Assembly: GCA_032718475.1 (NCBI GenBank)
Contig: JAUCBJ010007484.1
Coordinates: forward strand, 169,353 to 233,352
DNA from: Nemertoderma westbladi
Taxonomy: Eukaryota > Xenacoelomorpha > Nemertodermatida > Nemertodermatidae
DNA: 64,000 bases
Direction of reading: 5' to 3'
Below are positions 32,190-44,250 of the stretch, piece after piece. Made by a program: the position numbers and the translations under genes. The notes under the pieces were generated by a model. It did not search any database, was not told the DNA's origin, and saw only the letters and a list, made by a program, of their open reading frames with translations. Every line of letters starts with the position of its first letter. Position 1 is the first letter of the stretch.

Positions 32190-33442
32190 ACTCTGCACTG
32201 TACATACACTGACCAACCGGGGTATCTCTGTACTGTACATACACTGACCAACCGGGGTATCTCTGCACTGTACATACACTGACCAACCGGGGTATCTCTG
32301 CACTGTACATACACTGACCAACCGGGGTATCTCTGCACTGTACATACACTGACCAACCGGGGTATCTCTGCACTGTACATACACTGACCAACCGGGGTAT
32401 CTCTGCACTGTACATACACTGACCAACCGGGGTATCTCTGCACTGTACATACACTGACCAACCGGGGTATCTCGGCACTGTACATACACTGACCAACCGG
32501 GGTATCTCTGCACTGTACATACACTGACCAACCGGGGTATCTCTGCACTGTACATACACTGACCAACCGGGGTATCTCTGCACTGTACATACACTGACCA
32601 ACCGGGGTATCTCTGCACTGTACATACACTGACCAACCGGGGTATCTCTGCACTGTACATACACTGACCAACCGGGGTATCTCTGCACTGTACATACACT
32701 GACCAACCGGGGTATCTCTGCACTGTACATACACTGACCAACCGGGGTATCTCTGCACTGTACATACACTGACCAACCGGGGTATCTCTGCACTGTACAT
32801 ACACTGACCAACCGGGGTATCTCTGTACTGTACATACACTGACCAACCGGGGTATCTCTGTACTGTACATACACTGACCAACCGGGGTATCTCTGCACTG
32901 TACATACACTGACCAACCAGGGTATCTCTGTACTGTACATACACTGACCAACCGGGGTATCTCGGCACTGTACATACACTGACCAACCGGGGTATCTCTG
33001 CACTGTACATACACTGACCAACCGGGGTATCTCGGCACTGTACATACACTGACCAACCAGGGTATCTCTGCACTGTACATACACTGACCAACCGGGGTAT
33101 CTCTGCACTGTACATACACTGACCAACCGGGGTATCTCGGCACTGTACATACACTGACCAACCGGGGTATCTCTGCACTGTACATACACTGACCAACCGG
33201 GGTATCTCGGCACTGTACATACACTGACCAACCAGGGTATCTCTGCACTGTACATACACTGACCAACCGGGGTATCTCTGTACTGTACATACACTGACCA
33301 ACCGGGGTATCTCTGTACTGTACATACACTGACCAACCGGGGTATCTCTGCACTGTACATACACTGACCAACCGGGGTATCTCTGTACTGTACATACACT
33401 GACCAACCGGGGTATCTCTGTACTGTACAGTACATACACTGA
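32190..33442. repeat. 35-bp minisatellite, block 2, about 36 copies
   Basis: The same unit as block 1, resuming after the LINE. It is more uniform than block 1; a recurrent variant is ctcggcactg. It ends at tactgtacagtacatacactgac. Confidence 0.98.
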
Positions 33443-34098
33443 CATACAATGACGAATTACGAAATTGTAACTGGGTCGGAATCGAATGGGGGTCACACAT
33501 AGATTTAGTGATCGCGCCACCAATTCCAACAAATAGTTATTGACTATAAAAGAATATCCACTAAGAGGAGAAGAGGGAAACCTTGATGGACAGATGTGGT
33601 GCCTGCCTATTTAGGGAGAGAATCGGCTGTGTAGGGAAGAGATCAATTATGGATTGGTAGGTCCTCCCAATCAAATGTTATGGACAATAGATTATACGTC
33701 ACCCTTTACATGGAACAATGAAAAATATGAATAATTGAAGTACGTGATGGGTGATAATTACAAGAGATGATAGATATAAAATATTAAAATTCAATCAAAC
33801 TTTCTTAATCATGTCGTATCGTACAACTCTATTATACGGGATGCAATAATAAATTATTTCTTGTTTCCCCAGCCAATCCATCTGAATTACATCCCTTTAA
33901 TGTCGTTGTCAGTACGGTGCAGATACAACAGTTATATTATGTTATTAGCATAGGCGTACGGGACGGGGGGCATTCCCACCCTCCCCCCCTCCCCCCTCCC
34001 CCCCCCCCCCCAGCAAATTTCTAGGGAGGAAATTACAGGTATAATGAGGGGCGAAATTTTGAGAATTAAACAAGTAAGGCGTTTTCCTACAGTATAAT
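33443..34098. other. No gene recognised; C-rich homopyrimidine tract
   Basis: AT-rich sequence without coding signal. At about 33974-34012 there is a run of C blocks broken by single T residues, a strong G-quadruplex or i-motif candidate. Confidence 0.6.
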
Positions 34099-34250
34099 AT
34101 TATTCCTACAGTAGTGGTGTAGCCACTGTTATATACAGACCGGTAATATTATTCCTACAGTAGTGGTGTAGCCACTGTTATATACAGACCGGTAATATTA
34201 TTCCTACAGTAGTGGTGTAGCCACTGTTATATACAGACCGGTAATATTAA
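34099..34250. repeat. 49-bp tandem repeat, three copies
   Basis: Three essentially identical 49-bp units containing attcctacagtagtggtgta and gccactgttatatacagacc. Confidence 0.95.
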
Positions 34251-34390
34251 GTCATTAATTATATCAAAGTATTAGAGTCGGTTGGTTAGAGTCAATTTAA
34301 ATGTGCAGAATCTCAACCTTGTTTAAAAAATGTCCGCTCGCTACGCTTGCTTTAGTTTCCTTGTTACATTATAAGTCACTTATATACCGT

Positions 34391-34606
34391 GTCGCAGTGT
34401 CCGAGTGGATACGGCGCCTGAACTGCTTACACAATAGTGTTTGGTGGTGCAGGTTCGAATCCGACTAAAGGCTGTAGAAATTTCGCACTATTGTGTCCCT
34501 AGGCAAGACACTTTAGACATTAGTGCCTATGCCAACCCAGCGGTATAATGGGAACCTGGCTTTGCTGGGGTAATGATAATAAAAGCGCTTTGAGTATGCT
34601 GAGCTA
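34391..34606 (+). mobile_element. tRNA-derived SINE with head
   Basis: The head resembles a class II (Ser/Leu type) tRNA: A box tgtccgagtgg at 34399-34409 and B box ggttcgaatcc at 34452-34462, the pol III internal promoter. A body follows (gaaatttcgcactattgtgt, ctaggcaagacactttagac, ggaacctggctttgctgggg), then aaagcgctttgagtatgctgag. It is cut before the terminal gcgctatataaat seen in the copy at 17094. The acceptor stem does not pair, so it is not a tRNA gene. Confidence 0.88.
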
Positions 34607-34644
34607 TATATGCATAAAGCCATTTGTTTCTGTAATCCTAGATA

Positions 34645-34964
34645 CTCTGGAGTCCCGAATAGACGGGGCGACACGGCTATTGATTTTAAAAAAAAATCCA
34701 CCCACAATTATCTTATTGCAGACGTCCCGTGTATTAATTTTTTCTAAAAAATGTAGTACATTTTTTATTATGAGTAAATAACGTTTGTTCTCATAATAAT
34801 TGAGAGTTGAATGTGAAAGAAAACAAAACCGTGTACTGAGTATACCACCGGTAGCCTGTGCACCTGTACGGTGTACCTGTACGCACTGTATGTTAAGTAA
34901 GTTTTTCAAAATTTTCCACCCACCACGTTTATTCCAGCCACCCCGACTATTCGGGACTCCAGAG
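34645..34964. mobile_element. TA-flanked MITE (Tc1/mariner-like)
   Basis: 320 bp with TIRs of about 25-30 bp: ctctggagtcccgaata at the left and its exact reverse complement at the right, then gacggggcgac versus gtcggggtggc. TA dinucleotides flank both ends (34643-34644 and 34965-34966), the target duplication of Tc1/mariner elements. It has no transposase; the interior includes a poly-A run. Confidence 0.75.
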
Positions 34965-34966
34965 TA

Positions 34967-36376
34967 CGGATGCGGAGGTCCAGCCACTAGAGGCCAGTGG
35001 AATGACTGGACACAATCGGCCTCACAGGCGTCAGTTATCTCCTGACCGGCTGCCTGTCTCACCCCCTACTGGAGAGAGAGCAGTCAACAATTCTTTGAGT
35101 CCCTTTCCTGATGACCTTTCTGGCCCAAACCCTGGGTCACCAGGGAGGCCAGATTGTGAGGGGGTGAGGGATTCTGGAGTTGGAGGCTACTCTCATGTTC
35201 CACCCCGACCAACAAAGCCATTGGTGAATCTGAGGCAAGTCACTAGACTAGCCCCAGTAAACACCCTAACACTCGGGTCCCCAATGTGACAAGGTGAGCT
35301 GACTGCCTTGGCAGATAAGCTTTCTCTTAGTGCAGTGGGTGTTCAAGAGCACCGAATGCAGACTGGACAGACTGATGAGGTTTTGATTAAGGACATGGGG
35401 GGCAGTTGGCGACTCGCCCTCGCTTCAGCAGATGATACTGGCAATGGTGGAATTGGTCTATTGATGAATCCAACTGCACATGCAGCATTGGACAAAATAG
35501 ACCAAATCTCTAACTGCATCATCCGTTGCCACTTCTCATGTTCTGGAAGACTGGCTAAGAAGTTTCCTAAGGTGGTTCTGATTGTGTGCTACTCTCCAAC
35601 TAGTGTTGCCCCTGTAGAGGAGGTGGAAAATTTCTACCAGAATCTACAAGCAGCTACTGATGGAGTGGATCAGCATGCATTCTTAACATTCCTGGGAGAC
35701 TTTAATGCAAGTCTGTATCAATCACCTACATCGCCCTGGGTCTATAGCAATAGTGTTAACCGAAATTCCGTCCATCTTCAGGATTTTATCTCTGGAAATG
35801 GATTGTTTTCGGCTGGAACCCAGTTCAAGAAGCGAACTGGAAAGCTATGGACTCATAGTGGACCCAGTGGTCCCAAGTTCCAGATAGACCATATCCTGTT
35901 TCGTAGGAAATACAGAAGCTCTATACAAGACTGTAATGCATTTACACTACGACCCTTCTCCAGTGATCACCGCCTTATTGTGGCCAAGGTAAGACTTAGT
36001 CTGCGTGCTAGCAGAACAACGAAATCTGCCTTGCCGCGACTGACTGGTCCTCTCTGTTTCAACAGCCAAGTGTGAGATCCAGCTTCACACTGCAGCTGAG
36101 CAACAGGTATGAGGCTCTTGCCTCTGGCTCTTGCTATACTGCCTTCACAGAGGCAGTTAAGTTAGCAGCTGCAGAAACAGTTCCTGTATACCCTCGAAAC
36201 AGGAAACGGGCCCCCTGGACTGACAACAAAATTCAGAAGTGCCGAAATGACCTCTACAAGGCGCAGAAAGAATCCCGACTCAAACAGACTACAGCGGCCA
36301 AGAATGCAGTTAAAGCTGCATCTAGGTCCCTGTCATCTATCCCATCATAGTAGACATGTACCGTACAACAAGAGTC
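34967..36376 (+). mobile_element. RTE-like LINE (family A) copy 3, 5' half
   Basis: The only copy with the 5' part of the coding region. A frame from 35002 continues past one TGA (35287-35289) to 36075. It holds the AP-type endonuclease: AVGVQEHRM near 35330, LTFLGDFNASL near 35690, and FSSDHRLIV near 35960. A 1-bp deletion near 36040 then shifts the frame. About 400 bp are missing after 36333 relative to copy 2, and the copy stops within the RT start (ccgtacaacaagagtcc). The true 5' end is not defined; the MITE lies immediately upstream and may have inserted in the LINE 5' region. Confidence 0.85.
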
Positions 36377-38137
36377 CATATAAAGTCCATCTTAAGAGAT
36401 ATAACTTAACGATATCCTTCTACTATTTTCTCTTGAATGTACCTCGATCCATCCGGTATCTGGTGCGGCAAGTCAGAAGTTTAAATCATTTAAAATGAAT
36501 TCTGTAGGGAATTGATTGTGGTAACTTAACAAACATGAGTCCCTTAATTAGAGTTTATGGTCTTTGAATCTTGTCAACAAGTCCAGAGTTAAAGAAGAAA
36601 GGAAAGAGATAACGACCAATACATAATTAATATCCATAGAACAATCTATTGTTATCTCTCAACTTCCCTACATAATTCAGGTTTCTGTCGCTCAGAGTTT
36701 CATGTTTGTGGTTTAGTAATTGGGTAGATCAGTGGAGTGGAAAGTTTAATTTCTGCGGATGATGGATGTGTTACTATTGAGGGTCGCCCGTCCTGTAATT
36801 TTACAACCGACTCATCAATCATTTTAATCAGTTAGTCTTTTGTTTTGTTTCCGTAACATCATAAATAAATTCTATTAATTTTTTAAATAAAAGTGCCGAT
36901 ATTCGTTCGATCAAATTAAAATTCGATCTAACAAATGTTAGAAAAATTTTCTGTGTAACAAAATAACTATTATATTTCACTACATACTATATTGGCAGTT
37001 TAAGCATTGCCATGTCAGCTGCTTATCAAAGCTGTGACAATGTGAGTAGCCTACAACCGAGATGCATAGTTTCATGCTATTGACCCACTACAATGTAGCC
37101 GCACTGGCCAACCCAGCTAGAGTTGGCATTTCTAATGACTATTACTTGACATCTTTAATCGATAATACTTTTGGAAAATCGATCAGCAATATCCAAATCG
37201 GTGAAACCGCGACCTTTCATCGCCATGAAATTACGTCAGGCATAGTGTTTTTATACACTTTAATCATTAATCTGTAATCGATGAAACGGAAAATAAAAAA
37301 AATGGTTGGACTCCTTGTGTAATTGTGCATCTGACATTCAAGGGCACAGCCACATTCTACATTCCACGAGGAAGGGGGAGGGGGGGGGGGGATAGATCAC
37401 GCATTTACTGATATACTTCGAAGTTTAATGAGCAGCAGCAATGATACATCCGTTTAGGTCGGTTATTCTATTTCAATCACCACAAATCATTGTATGTTTG
37501 TTGGCAACAGAATACATAGAACACATTTTATTAATGGAAAATATTCTAATAACATGAGAATACTATTAAATAAATAGCGCTGGTTCAAATCCCAGCGATG
37601 TGCTTCCACATTTTTTACCTACAGACTAACAACACCAACCTTTTAATTTGAGTGAAAAGGCAAAGGTTGTTATGGTAAAATAAAAATTAACATTATTCTT
37701 TTCTGCTTCTTCGCAATTATTATCTATTTGGTGTCTAAGTGGTGATAATATGGTGTATCTCATACCAACTGCTAATCAACATGATGCAGGCCTAAATAAC
37801 TGAGTTTAGTAAATAGCCGTTTAGTTAGTTCAATGGGGCTTCTAGCTTCAGAATAATGTTACATGTCTATTAATGATGGCTGACCATGTAGATATAGTGA
37901 TATAATAGCCCTATCATGTTCTGGCTGCCTGGCCTCAAGGGGTGCCTCCCCCATGGATTTACCGCTGCTGACATCCTATTACCAACCACATTAACATTTG
38001 GACTGCAGATCCACATTTTGTTGAGAAAAGGCTAAAAGTCACGAAATTCGGTGCATCTCATTTCGTGTGATATGTGGTTTCCTAATTTTTAGCTTGAGGT
38101 CATGAAGTCTGCAATATTAACCCTATTAGTACCGGGC
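36377..38137. other. No gene recognised; G tract and tRNA T-arm relic
   Basis: There is no supported coding region. A G-rich tract lies at about 37371-37391. At 37577-37597 gcgctggttcaaatcccagcg forms a T-arm-like hairpin containing a pol III B box (ggttcaaatcc, 37582-37592). No A box is evident nearby, so it is at most a SINE relic. Confidence 0.45.
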
Positions 38138-38152
38138 TATAAAATGTTGTAC

Positions 38153-38572
38153 GGGTGAAATACGGGGATATACGGGGGTGAGACCTGGACACCGACTAAA
38201 TCACTTGAACAACGAATTGATGGTTGCTACACAAGACTACTAAGGGCAGCCCTAAACATCAGCTGGAGACAACACATGACAAACGCCGAGCTTTATGGTA
38301 CAATACCGCCTGTATCAACCACCCTCCGTGAACGCAGATTAAGATTCAGTAGGCACTACTGCTGGCGAAGTAAAGACGAGGTCATACCAGATCTACTTCT
38401 CTGGCAACCAACTCATGGAAAGCGTAGTCGTGGACGACCTGCCATAACATATATAGATCAACTTGAAAGGGATACTGAACTTGGAAGAAACGAAATTGCG
38501 ACAACTATGGAGAATCGGGAAGCCTGGAAGGATCTCATTTCCACTGTCCGAGTTCGCTCGAAGTAGTAGTAG
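38153..38572 (+). mobile_element. RTE-like LINE (family B) 3' end with target duplication
   Basis: An open frame from about 38172 to 38566 encodes the C-terminus of an RTE-like RT (GETWTPTKSLEQRIDG, RLLRAALNISW, LLLWQPTHGKRSRGRP). It is followed at once by an (agt)n tail. A 15-bp target duplication, tataaaatgttgtac, lies at 38138-38152 and 38573-38587. The sequence is clearly diverged from family A. Confidence 0.88.
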
Positions 38573-38587
38573 TATAAAATGTTGTAC

Positions 38588-39070
38588 AAATACAGGGGGG
38601 AGGGTCATTTTGACCCCCCCCCCCCCCCCCCCCCCCCTCTAAATTCTACCAATTTTTAGTATGATTTTTTGTTTGTACGTAGATTTCCCCAGTCTGAATC
38701 CGACTGAAAAATCTTTTCGAAAAAATGTACTGGGGTGGATATATTGTAACACCAAAACAACAAGTAGTGAACAATTTTAATAAAATTTGAAAGTTACAAT
38801 TTTCGGCGAATTGTTTCTCAATACAGATTTTTTGGGGCGCAAAACCCATTTAAAATATTTAAAACTGATCTGATTTCTATAAATGGCTGTTTTAGTTTTC
38901 TACGTATGCAAAAAATGCAAAAAAACAAGTAACCAGCACTTTTCAGTTTGAACACAACATTTTTAATTCACTTATACCATGTTATAAATTCACATTTACG
39001 GGTTTTCTGGGGCGCTGATTCTAATGGAATACGTTTCTAATTTGTCAAATCACTGCTACTCGTATTTTTC
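38588..39070. other. Poly-C tract and AT-rich sequence
   Basis: A run of about 24 C residues (38614-38637) lies about 18 bp after a ggggggaggg run, so the two could pair or form alternative G/C structures. No gene is seen in the rest. Confidence 0.6.
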
Positions 39071-39650
39071 GGAGTAACATGGTAAATTTTGGTGCTTGCA
39101 CAAAATTTCGTACCCATCACCAAATAGTACAAGTCTGGGATGTCCAGTGCTTTTTTTATTGATTCCATCGGATTCAGGACCCTCATAAACCCGTATAACA
39201 CAAGAAACAAGATGATACTATCTATTGTTCAAGTTGCTTATTTTCTAATATTTGGTGCTGGCATAACAATTTTCATCCACTGGCGCAAAATACAAGTTTG
39301 AGAAGTCTTATGCAATTTTTACTTATTCCATTGAATAAATTCCATACTTATTCCTCACAAACCTGTATAACGCAAGAAACAAGGTGACACAATCAATTGA
39401 TATATTTGAAAGTTTTCAAAATTTTGGTGCTAGCTCCACATGTTGCACCCACTTCCGAAAAGTACAAGTTTGAGATGTCTAGTTCGATAATTATATATCC
39501 CATTGAATTCAGAACAGCCATAAACCTCTAAAATGCATGAAATAAGTTGTCACAAGCAATTAAACTATTGAATGGATTTTCAAAATTTCGTGCTGGCACC
39601 AAATTTTGCACATAGCACCGAAAAATACAGGTTTGATACGCCTCGCAGTG
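39071..39650. repeat. Diverged ~165-172-bp tandem repeat, about 3.5 copies
   Basis: The landmark (g/c)gtgct(t/g/a)g(c) after a(a)attt recurs at 39091, 39254, 39426 and 39590. Each is followed by a tacaag/caggttt(g)aga-type block, a tccattga/tcgga block and a cataaacc(c/t)gtataac block. The units are old and diverged. Confidence 0.7.
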
Positions 39651-40299
39651 GTCCAGAGTTGGCCAAAGTACACCAAATGTGACTTGTTTAAAATTATCTG
39701 AAACCTAGACCACGTTGAAGAGCGTATTTAAAAACATATAAAAAATATTATCGATTTTTAAAACTCGTCTTGTTTCACAAGATAACAAGGTACCGGTACA
39801 AACCGAAACAAAATAGGTACAAAATATCTACATTTTTACTACTCTGTACTTCTAACCTGTAAATTATAAAGATGCCCTTTTGTGCCCCTTTTGAGAATTT
39901 GGTTATTAAAAATATACACTATTTGATAAAAATTTGTAAAATATTCAGGTCTAGTAAATTAGGGGGTATATTCATTACTGCCTGACTTCCACAGCTTCTC
40001 TTATTAGCTGAGCCTCCAAACAATCATAAGCAACACAATTAACGTAGTAACTAATTGATTTTGATTGGCTGGTCTAGTACTTAATAGATGCCTCATGTTT
40101 TAATAAACGGCTGGAGCAACTAGGCTGGAGCAACATTGTTGTTTGTCTTATTATTGTAGCTGAATAATTCGGCCAAGGAATAATAATTTAATAAATTGAA
40201 TGCAATTCTGCATTATATTTATATAACTTGACTTATATTACTGAATTATTTTCCATAATTAATAAATACCATCCGCATCCATACCATATTTTTCCATAG
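39651..40299. other. No gene recognised
   Basis: AT-rich sequence; no coding, RNA or repeat signal beyond short taccggta words. Confidence 0.5.
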
Positions 40300-40540
40300 A
40301 TGGTGTTCCCCCTGAGGTCTTTAAAATACCTGAGTGTTTAAAGCTCATCTATCCCATCATAGTAGATATGTACCGAACAACAAGAGTCCCACAAGAAATG
40401 AAAACAAATAAGTTGGTGCCAGTTCCCAAGAAGGGCAACCTAACACTCTATGGTTCTTTTCGGGGAATCTCATTGATCTCGATTGCTGCAAAGCTATTCA
40501 ATAGGATTATATTAAATCGCATCAGGGATCCCATTGAGAG
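40300..40540 (+). mobile_element. LINE family A internal fragment (copy 4)
   Basis: It matches the RT N-terminal part of copies 1 and 2 (GVPPEVFKIPECLKLIYPI, then NKLVPVPKKGNLTLYGSF), truncated at both ends. Its right end, at cccattgagag, abuts exactly the first unit of the 55/69-bp array. Confidence 0.9.
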
Positions 40541-43500
40541 CAACGCATAGACATGTAACACCTAACTTGGGATTACTATTCTAGTGGATGGTACACAACG
40601 CATAGACATGTAACACCTAACTTGGGATTACTATCCTAGGGGATGCATCCTAGTGGATGGTACACAACGAATAGATATGTAACACCTAACTTGGGATTAC
40701 TATCCTAGTGGATGGTACACAACGAATAGACATGTAACACCTAACTTGGGATTACTATCCTAGTGGATGCATCCTAGTGGATGGTACACAACGAATAGAC
40801 ATGTAACACCTAACTTAGGATTACTATCCTAGTGGATGCATCCTAGTGGATGGTACACAACGAATAGACATGTAGCACCTAACGTGGGATTACTATCCTA
40901 GTGGATGCATCCTAGTGGATGGTACACAACACATAGACATGTAGCACCTAACTTGGGATTACTATCCTAGTGGATGCATCCTAGTGGATGGTACACAACG
41001 AATAGACATGTAGCACCTAACTTGGGATTACTATCCTAGTGGATGCATCCTAGTGGATTGTACACAACGCATAGACATGTAACACCTAACTTGGGATTAC
41101 TATCCTAGTGGATGCATCCTAGTGGATGGTACACAACACATAGACATGTAGCACCTAACTTGGGATTACTATCCTAGTGGATGCATCCTAGTGGATGGTA
41201 CACAACGAATAGACATGTAGCACCTAACTTGGGATTACTATCCTAGTGGATGCATCCTAGTGGATTGTACACAACGCATAGACATGTAACACCTAACTTG
41301 GAATTACTATCCTAGTGGATGGTACACAACGAATAGACATGTAGCACCTAACTTGGGATTACTATCCTAGTGGATGCATCCTAGTGGATTGTACACAACG
41401 CATAGACATGTAACACCTAACTTGGAATTACTATCCTAGTGGATGGTACACAACACATAGACATGTAACACCTAACTTGGGATTACTATCCTAGTGGATG
41501 GTACACAACGCATAGACATGTAACACCTAACTTGGGATTACTATCCTAGTGGATGCATCCTAGTGGGTGGACACAACGAATAGACATGTAACACCTAACT
41601 TGGGATTACTATCCTAGTGGATGCATCCTAGTGGATGGTACACAACGAATAGACATGTAGCACCTAACTTGGGATTACTATCCTAGTGGATGCATCCTAG
41701 TGGATTGTACATAACGCATAGACATGTAACACCTAACTTGGGATTACTATCCTAGTGGATGCATCCTAGTGGGTGGACACAACGAATAGACATGTAACAC
41801 CTAACTTGGGATTACTATCCTAGTGGATGCATCCTAGTGGGTGGACACAACGAATAGACATGTAACACCTAACTTGGGATTACTATCCTAGTGGATGCAT
41901 CCTAGTGGATGGTACACAACGAATAGACATGTAGCACCTAACTTGGGATTACTATCCTAGTGGATGCATCCTAGTGGATTGTACACAACGCATAGACATG
42001 TAACACCTAACTTGGGATTACTATCCTAGTGGATGCATCCTAGTGGGTGGACACAACGAATAGACATGTAACACCTAACTTGGGATTACTATCCTAGTGG
42101 ATGCATCCTAGTGGGTGGACACAACGAATAGACATGTAACACCTAACTTGGGATTACTATCCTAGTGGATGCATCCTAGTGGATGGTACACAACGAATAG
42201 ACATGTAGCACCTAACTTGGGATTACTATCCTAGTGGATGGTACACAACGCATAGACATGTAACACCTAACTTGGGATTACTATCCTAGTGGATGGTACA
42301 CAACGAATAGACATGTAACACCTAACTTGGGATTACTATCCTAGTGGATGGTACACAACGAATAGACATGTAACACCTAACTTGGGATTACTATCATAGG
42401 TGATGCATCCTAGTGGATGGTACAAAACGCATAGACATGTAACACCTAACTTGGGATTACTATCATAGGTGATGCATCCTAGTGGATGGTACAAAACGCA
42501 TAGACATGTAACACCTAACTTGGGATTACTATCCTAGTGGATGCATCCTAGTGGATGGTACACAACGCATAGACATGTAACACCTAACTTGGGATTACTA
42601 TCCTAGGGGATGCATCCTAGTGGATGGTACACAACGAATAGATATGTAACACCTAACTTGGGATTACTATCCTAGTGGATGGTACACAACGAATAGACAT
42701 GTAACTCCTAACTTGGGATTACTATCCTATGGATGCATCTTAGTGGATGGTACACAACGAATAGACATGTAACACCTAACTTGGGATTACTATCCTAGGG
42801 GATGGTACACAACGAATAGACATGTAACACCTAACTTGGGATTACTATCCTAGTGGATGCATCCTAGTGGATTGTACACAACGCATAGACATGTAACACC
42901 TAACTTGGGATTACTATCCTAGTGGATGCATCCTAGTGGGTGGACACAACGAATAGACATGTAACACCTAACTTGGGATTACTATCCTAGTGGATGCATC
43001 CTAGTGGGTGGTACACAACGAATAGACATGTAACACCTAACTTGGGATTACTATCCTAGTGGATGCATCCTAGTGGATTGTACACAACGCATAGACATGT
43101 AACACCTAACTTGGGATTACTATCCTAGTGGATGCATCCTAGTGGGTGGACACAACGAATAGACATGTAACACCTAACTTGGGATTACTATCCTAGTGGA
43201 TGCATCCTAGTGGGTGGTACACAACGAATAGACATGTAGCACCTAACTTGGGATTACTATCCTAGTGGATGCATCCTAGTGGATGGTACACAAAGAATAG
43301 ACATGTAACACCTAACTTGGAATTACTATCCTAGGTGATGCATGCTAGTTGATGGTACACAACGCATAGACATGTAACACCTAATTTGGGATTACTATCC
43401 TAGTGGATGCATTCTAGTGGATGGTACACAACGAATAGACATGTAACACCTAACTTGGGATTACTATCCTAGTGGATGGTACACAACGAATAGACATGTA

Positions 43501-43745
43501 ACACCTAACTTGGGATTACTATCCTAGTGGATGCATCCTAGTGGATGGTACACAACGAATAGACATGTAACACCTAACTTGGGATTACTATCCTAGTGGA
43601 TGCATCCTAGTGGATGGTACACAACGCATAGCCATGTAACACCTAACTTGGGATTACTATCCTAGTGGATGCATCCTAGTGGATGGTACACAACGCATAG
43701 ACATGTAACACCTAACTTTGGATTACTATCCTAGTGGATGGTACA
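40541..43745. repeat. 55/69-bp minisatellite
   Basis: The basic unit is 55 bp (caacgaatagacatgtaaca, cctaacttgggattactatc, ctagtggatggtaca). Many units carry an extra 14 bp because ctagtggatgcatc is duplicated, making 69 bp. Further variants are tgtagcacc, cataggtgatgc and gggtggacacaac. There are roughly 50 units in mixed order. Confidence 0.97.
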
Positions 43746-43910
43746 GGGTTCGATCCTCGCATAGGCCAGGGCAGTTTTCGATTCGATGAGAATGCTATAA
43801 AGGGCCAGCCAGGGCAGATCTCTGCCTTGCATCCTTAAGTGGAAGCTAAATGAGTACTGGAGTTTCCACTGGGGAGTAAAGTACTGGGGGGACCGCACTG
43901 GAAATAAGAA
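43746..43910 (+). mobile_element. Possible SINE fragment with B box
   Basis: The array gives way to gggttcgatcctcgc, which contains a pol III B box-like ggttcgatcct. It is followed by about 150 bp of GC-richer sequence (ggccagggcag twice, tggagtttccactgggg). No A box or tail is evident; 5' truncation at the array edge is possible. Confidence 0.35.
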
Positions 43911-44250
43911 AATTAAACATGCTGCATAGTGACATAAAGTATCACAATAATATTGCGCTGCGCAGTTTGGCAGTTCTAAATTATTTATAGACGAATAAAT
44001 AAATTCGCTTACACACTAGGGATTTGATTGTACTGCGAGGAACAACGTAAGTTAACATTAGCGTTGTTAATACAATGGGATAGCTGTAACATTAATATTA
44101 AAGAACCTTCGTTGAAATACGTAATAAATGTAATATAATATGTGTAACATGACACCTCAAGTAATTTAGCATATGTTATATCAATGACCAAGGTCTTAAT
44201 ACCATTTCACCAAAATATTAAATACCATTTTGTATTTTGATTTAATAATC
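43911..44250. other. No gene recognised
   Basis: AT-rich sequence between the two arrays without any recognisable feature. Confidence 0.5.

Noticed and set aside
34391-34475. Functional class II tRNA gene
   Set aside because: A and B boxes are good but the acceptor ends do not pair and the SINE body follows directly.
37577-37597. tRNA gene
   Set aside because: Only a T-arm-like hairpin with a B box is present; no acceptor, D or anticodon arms.
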